Part shown: positions 5,905 through 8,700 of the stretch, piece by piece
Layout of the letters: each line of letters begins with the position of its first letter
How positions within the stretch are numbered: the stretch's first letter is position 1
Assembly: GCA_025458365.1 (NCBI GenBank)
Contig: JALOSP010000032.1
Span: 1-8,700, forward strand
Direction of reading: 5' to 3'
Origin: Hyphomonadaceae bacterium
GTDB taxonomy: Bacteria > Pseudomonadota > Alphaproteobacteria > Caulobacterales > Aquidulcibacteraceae
Length of the DNA stretch: 8,700 nucleotides
Translations under genes and position numbers: made by a program
The notes under the pieces: model-generated
Told to the model about the DNA's origin: nothing
Seen by the model: only the letters and a program-made list of their open reading frames with translations
Databases searched by the model: none

Positions 5905-7347
5905 TCAGGCCGCTTCCACCTCGCCAAAGCCCATGACAGCCTTGACCTCGAGAAAGTCGAGCAGGCCGTGATGCCCCCACTCGCGGCCATTGCCAGACTG
6001 CTTGTAGCCGCCGAAAGGCGCTGAATTGTCGGTTCCCGCGCCATTCAGGTGCACCATCCCGGCCCGCAACCGCCGGGCCACCCGACGCGCCCGGTCAATG
6101 TCGCCGGATTGAACATAGGCCGACAGACCATACACCGTGTCATTGGCCATCGCGATGGCCTCTTCCTCGGTATCATAGCCAATGATCGTCAGAACCGGCC
6201 CGAAAATCTCCTCCCGGGCAATGGTCATGTCATTGGTGGCATTGGCAAATACGGTGGGGCGCACAAAGTACCCACGCTGGAACCCGTCGGGCCGCCCGGT
6301 GCCGCCCGCCACGAGGGTGGCACCTTCGTCGACCCCTTGGGCGATCATCGACTGGACCTTTTCGAACTGGCGCGCATTGGCCAGCGGACCGATGGACCCG
6401 CGTTCGCCCTCTGGCGGATTGACCACCGGCACAGCCTCCGCGGCCGCCCGCGCAATCGCGATCGCCTCCTCCATCCGGGCACGCGGCACGAACATCCGGG
6501 TCGGCGCGTTGCAGGACTGGCCTGAATTGGCCATCACTTGCATCACCCCTGAACTGACCGCCTTCTGCAGATCGGCATCATCCAGCACGATATTGGGTGA
6601 CTTCCCGCCCAGTTCCTGGGCCACGCGCTTGACCGTCGGGGCAGCGCCACGGGCCACTTCGACGCCTGCACGGGTCGAACCGGTGAAGCTGATCATGTCC
6701 ACATCCGGATGGGCGGCCATCACTGCGCCAACACCAGGCCCATCACCATTGACCAGATTGAACACCCCGGCAGGCACACCGGCATCGTGCAGCACATCAG
6801 CCAGCACCATGGCATCCAGTGGCGTCATCTCGGACGGCTTCAGCACCATGGTGCACCCGGTGGCGAGTGCCGGGGCAACCTTGCAGGCGACCTGGTTCAT
6901 CGGCCAGTTCCACGGCGTGATCAGGGCACAGACGCCAATCGCCTCATGCACCACACGGGTTTTCTTCTGCTGGCGCTCGAAGGCGAAGTTCTTCAACGCT
7001 TCCAGCGTACTCATGAAGTGGCCGATCCCGGACGGAGCCTGTGCAGCTTCGGCCAGCCACTTGGGTGCCCCCATTTGCATGGAAATCAGCCCGGCGATCT
7101 CGCCCATCCTTGCACCATAGAGCGCGATGATCTTTTCCAGCAGGGCAATCCGTTCATCCAGCGGAGTCTGGCTGTAGCTTTCAAAGGCCCGCCGCGCGGC
7201 TGCAACAGCGCGGTTCACATCAGCCTCCGCGCCCAGACTGACCACGCCGCACGCCTCTTCTGTCGCCGGATTGATGATCAGATGGTCACGCGGCGCAACC
7301 GGGTCCACCCAGGCGCCATCGATATAGAACTGGCGGCGTTCGATCAT
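5905..7347 (-). CDS. NAD(P)-dependent aldehyde dehydrogenase (CddD-like clade)
   Basis: Known role: oxidises an aldehyde to the acid with NAD(P)+ through a cysteine thioester; cytosolic. Seen: 480 residues, full length, with every catalytic element: TPWNWPMNQ (N147 stabilises the intermediate), LKPSEMTPL (K170, cofactor), FTGSTRAG (221-228, Rossmann turn), QELGGKSPN (general base E245), NSGQSCNAPTRM (nucleophile C279), EEIFGPV and, near the end, APFGGYKQSGNGREWG. GGGAG lies eight bases before the ATG. The SCNAPTRM and MGAPKWLAEAAQ segments resemble, from memory, the CddD-like group named for a 6-oxolauric acid dehydrogenase of cyclododecanone breakdown; the substrate here is not known. It stands alone: divergent from pyrF, with its own promoter candidate and terminator. 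The absence of neighbouring pathway genes leaves its pathway open. Confidence 0.95.
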   Translation of the reverse strand: MIERRQFYIDGAWVDPVAPRDHLIINPATEEACGVVSLGAEADVNRAVAAARRAFESYSQTPLDERIALLEKIIALYGARMGEIAGLISMQMGAPKWLAEAAQAPSGIGHFMSTLEALKNFAFERQQKKTRVVHEAIGVCALITPWNWPMNQVACKVAPALATGCTMVLKPSEMTPLDAMVLADVLHDAGVPAGVFNLVNGDGPGVGAVMAAHPDVDMISFTGSTRAGVEVARGAAPTVKRVAQELGGKSPNIVLDDADLQKAVSSGVMQVMANSGQSCNAPTRMFVPRARMEEAIAIARAAAEAVPVVNPPEGERGSIGPLANARQFEKVQSMIAQGVDEGATLVAGGTGRPDGFQRGYFVRPTVFANATNDMTIAREEIFGPVLTIIGYDTEEEAIAMANDTVYGLSAYVQSGDIDRARRVARRLRAGMVHLNGAGTDNSAPFGGYKQSGNGREWGHHGLLDFLEVKAVMGFGEVEAA

Positions 7348-7402
7348 TGTGCTGCTCCCTGAAACAGATCAGGCCCGCTCTGACGGCGGCCTGTTTGACG
7401 CA

Positions 7403-7431
7403 GATATAGCAGCGTGACGTGGCCGCGTCAG
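7403..7431 (-). promoter_or_regulatory. Likely aldehyde dehydrogenase promoter overlapped by an operator-like palindrome
   Basis: On the minus strand CTGACG (7431-7426, -35, four of six) and TATATC (7408-7403, -10, four of six) are separated by 17 bases, giving a leader of roughly 50 bases before the aldehyde dehydrogenase ATG. A 16-bp near-perfect palindrome, TGACGCGGCCACGTCA on that strand (7430-7415, one mismatched pair), covers the -35 box and most of the spacer, as a repressor site would. A further dyad, CCTGA-N6-TCAGG (7358-7373), lies in the leader near the ribosome site. Promoter and operator are predicted from the bases only. Confidence 0.5.
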
Positions 7432-7507
7432 GGGCAAACTGACTCCAGCCCGACGCCATGTCAGTATCACGCTGGAAGCAGGCAGCGTTCGCGGTTAGCA
7501 GGAAGCC

Positions 7508-8416
7508 ATGACGAGCTTTGCCGACCGCCTGATCACCGCCACCCGAACCCTTGGCCACCCCTTGTGCGTGGGGCTGGACCCGTTTCCAGACCGGATCCCG
7601 GAGCGGTTCGGGCCACATGGCTCCTTGCAGGCGGTGGAGGCGTTCTGTCTCGCCATGCTGGACCGGGTGGCCGGCAAGGTTGCCTTGGTCAAGCCGCAGA
7701 TCGGCCTGTTCGAGCCTTGGGGTGGCGCGGGCTATGATCTCGTCGGTCGGCTTGGCCGGGAAGCCCGCAAACGGGGGCTGCTGGTTCTGCTGGACGCCAA
7801 GCGCGGCGACATCGGTACGACGGCTGATGGTTACGCCAAGGCCGCTTTCGGCCCGGCGCCGGGACTGGAAGCCGATTGCGTGACCGTCAATCCCTATCTC
7901 GGGCTGGAAACACTCACCCCGTTTGCCGATGCGGCGCTTGCCAGCGATGGTGGCGTTGCCGTGCTGGTGCGGACCTCCAACCCGGGCGCACGCGATTTCC
8001 AGGACCTGCTGGTGGATGGTGCGCCACTCTGGACCCGGATCGCTGCAGCCCTGGCGCCCTTGCAGGACCGGATGGCAGGCGATCTTGGCTGGTCGTCCCT
8101 GATGGTGGTGGCCGGTGCGACATGGCCCGACGAGGCCAGACGGCTGCGCACCATCCTGCCCTCGACCCTGTTTCTGGTGCCGGGCTACGGCGCCCAGGGC
8201 GGTGCGGCCAGCGATGCGGTGGCGGGCTTTGTGCCCGGCCCGAACGGCCTGGAAGGCGGGGTGGTCAGTTCCTCACGCGCGGTTCTGTATCCTGGGGACG
8301 CTCAAGCCGCGGCCACCGCCGCCGCATGGGAGCAAGCCATCGATCAGGCGTTGGACGCTGCAACAGACGACTTGCAGCGCGCCGTGTCGTCCGATTCTGA
8401 CGCTGGACGGGGATAG
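7508..8416 (+). CDS. pyrF: Orotidine 5'-phosphate decarboxylase, type 2 (long form)
   Basis: Known role: decarboxylates orotidine monophosphate to UMP, the last step of pyrimidine synthesis; a TIM-barrel dimer without cofactor. Seen: 302 residues. The motifs are those of the longer 'type 2' subfamily, not the 230-residue E. coli type: CVGLDP (20-25), KPQIGLFEPWG (62-72), the catalytic Asp-Lys-Asp array in LDAKRGDIGTTADGYA (95-110, with D96, K98, D101), TVNPYLG (126-132), LVRTSNPGARDF (153-164), FLVPGYGAQGG (222-232, phosphate binding) and SSSRAVLYP (254-262). AGGA (7500-7503) lies four bases before the ATG. The last 30 or so residues are acidic and poorly conserved. It is divergent from the aldehyde dehydrogenase and followed by addB 17 bases after its stop, so the two are probably co-transcribed. 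No other pyrimidine genes are in the window. Confidence 0.95.
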   Translation: MTSFADRLITATRTLGHPLCVGLDPFPDRIPERFGPHGSLQAVEAFCLAMLDRVAGKVALVKPQIGLFEPWGGAGYDLVGRLGREARKRGLLVLLDAKRGDIGTTADGYAKAAFGPAPGLEADCVTVNPYLGLETLTPFADAALASDGGVAVLVRTSNPGARDFQDLLVDGAPLWTRIAAALAPLQDRMAGDLGWSSLMVVAGATWPDEARRLRTILPSTLFLVPGYGAQGGAASDAVAGFVPGPNGLEGGVVSSSRAVLYPGDAQAAATAAAWEQAIDQALDAATDDLQRAVSSDSDAGRG

Positions 8417-8433
8417 GAGCAAGACCTGTCCCG

Positions 8434-8700
8434 GTGACTCCATCGGGCGCAGAACGGGGCGACACAATCGTGGCAGCAGTTTTTCCAGCTTTGGGCGGGC
8501 CCGATCCTTCGGTCTTCACGATCCCAGCAGGCGCCCGCTTTCTGGACCGGCTGGCTGCAACGGTTCTGGCCACCTGTGCAGCTTCAGACGATCCATTTGC
8601 GCTTGCCGATACCATGATCCTCCTGCCCACCCGCCGGGCGGCGCGGGCATTGGGTGATGCATTCCTGTCTGCCAGCGGTCGCGGTGCCCTTTTGATGCCG
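8434..8700 (+). CDS. addB: Double-strand break repair protein AddB (5' end; runs off the window)
   Basis: Seen: 89 codons from a GTG at 8434 to the window end, still open. The frame gives VFTIPAGARFLDRLAATVL, then DPFALADTMILLPTRRAARA, LGDAFL and SGRGALLMP, the amino-terminal pattern of alphaproteobacterial AddB. Known role: AddB partners AddA in a helicase-nuclease that processes double-strand breaks for RecA loading, working like RecBCD; AddB binds the Chi-like sequence. The carboxy-terminal nuclease and iron-sulphur region lies outside the window. The start is uncertain: GTG 8434 has GGAG 14 bases upstream, rather far, while GTG 8470 lies closer to the conserved region but has only a GGGG ten bases upstream. 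No in-frame ATG precedes the conserved segment. It follows pyrF by 17 bases and may share its transcript. Confidence 0.85.
   Translation, partial: MTPSGAERGDTIVAAVFPALGGPDPSVFTIPAGARFLDRLAATVLATCAASDDPFALADTMILLPTRRAARALGDAFLSASGRGALLMP

Overview
The window is an ordinary stretch of a high-GC bacterial chromosome, most likely from an alphaproteobacterium. Supporting signs are the coaBC-dut pair, a twin-transmembrane (HIG1-like) small protein directly before a PduO-type cobalamin adenosyltransferase, a 90-residue HU, and an AddB amino terminus of the alphaproteobacterial kind. The order (for example Sphingomonadales or a Hyphomonas-like group) cannot be fixed from the sequence alone. I see no transposase, integrase, tRNA, rRNA or CRISPR array.

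Layout, left to right. (1) 1-758, plus: the carboxy-terminal part of an acyl-CoA delta-9-type fatty acid desaturase, cut by the window edge. (2) 773-1405, minus: a TetR-family regulator convergent with the desaturase, only 14 bases apart. (3) 1600-3225, plus: a probable co-directional set of a 66-residue two-helix membrane protein, a PduO-type ATP:cob(I)alamin adenosyltransferase, and a LuxR-type quorum-sensing regulator that keeps all six residues typical of the acyl-homoserine-lactone pocket. (4) 3226-3559: a 334-base gene-free stretch with a perfect 20-bp palindrome and repeated TTGCAY/GATGCA half-sites. (5) 3560-5323, plus: coaBC (coenzyme A synthesis) and dut (dUTPase), 12 bases apart, ending at a strong hairpin shared with the convergent gene. 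(6) 5428-5700, minus: HU. (7) 5905-7347, minus: an aldehyde dehydrogenase with its own terminator and a likely promoter overlapped by a near-palindrome. (8) 7508-8416, plus: pyrF of the long 'type 2' class. (9) 8434-8700 and beyond, plus: the start of addB, cut by the window edge.

Most genes are housekeeping: coenzyme A and pyrimidine nucleotide synthesis, dUTP removal, nucleoid structure, recombination repair, corrinoid activation. The accessory or regulatory parts are the LuxR protein without a visible LuxI partner, the palindrome region beside it, the TetR beside the desaturase, and the aldehyde dehydrogenase. I did not find a convincing previously undescribed multi-gene system. The best leads are the LuxR/palindrome neighbourhood and the operator-like palindrome on the aldehyde dehydrogenase promoter.
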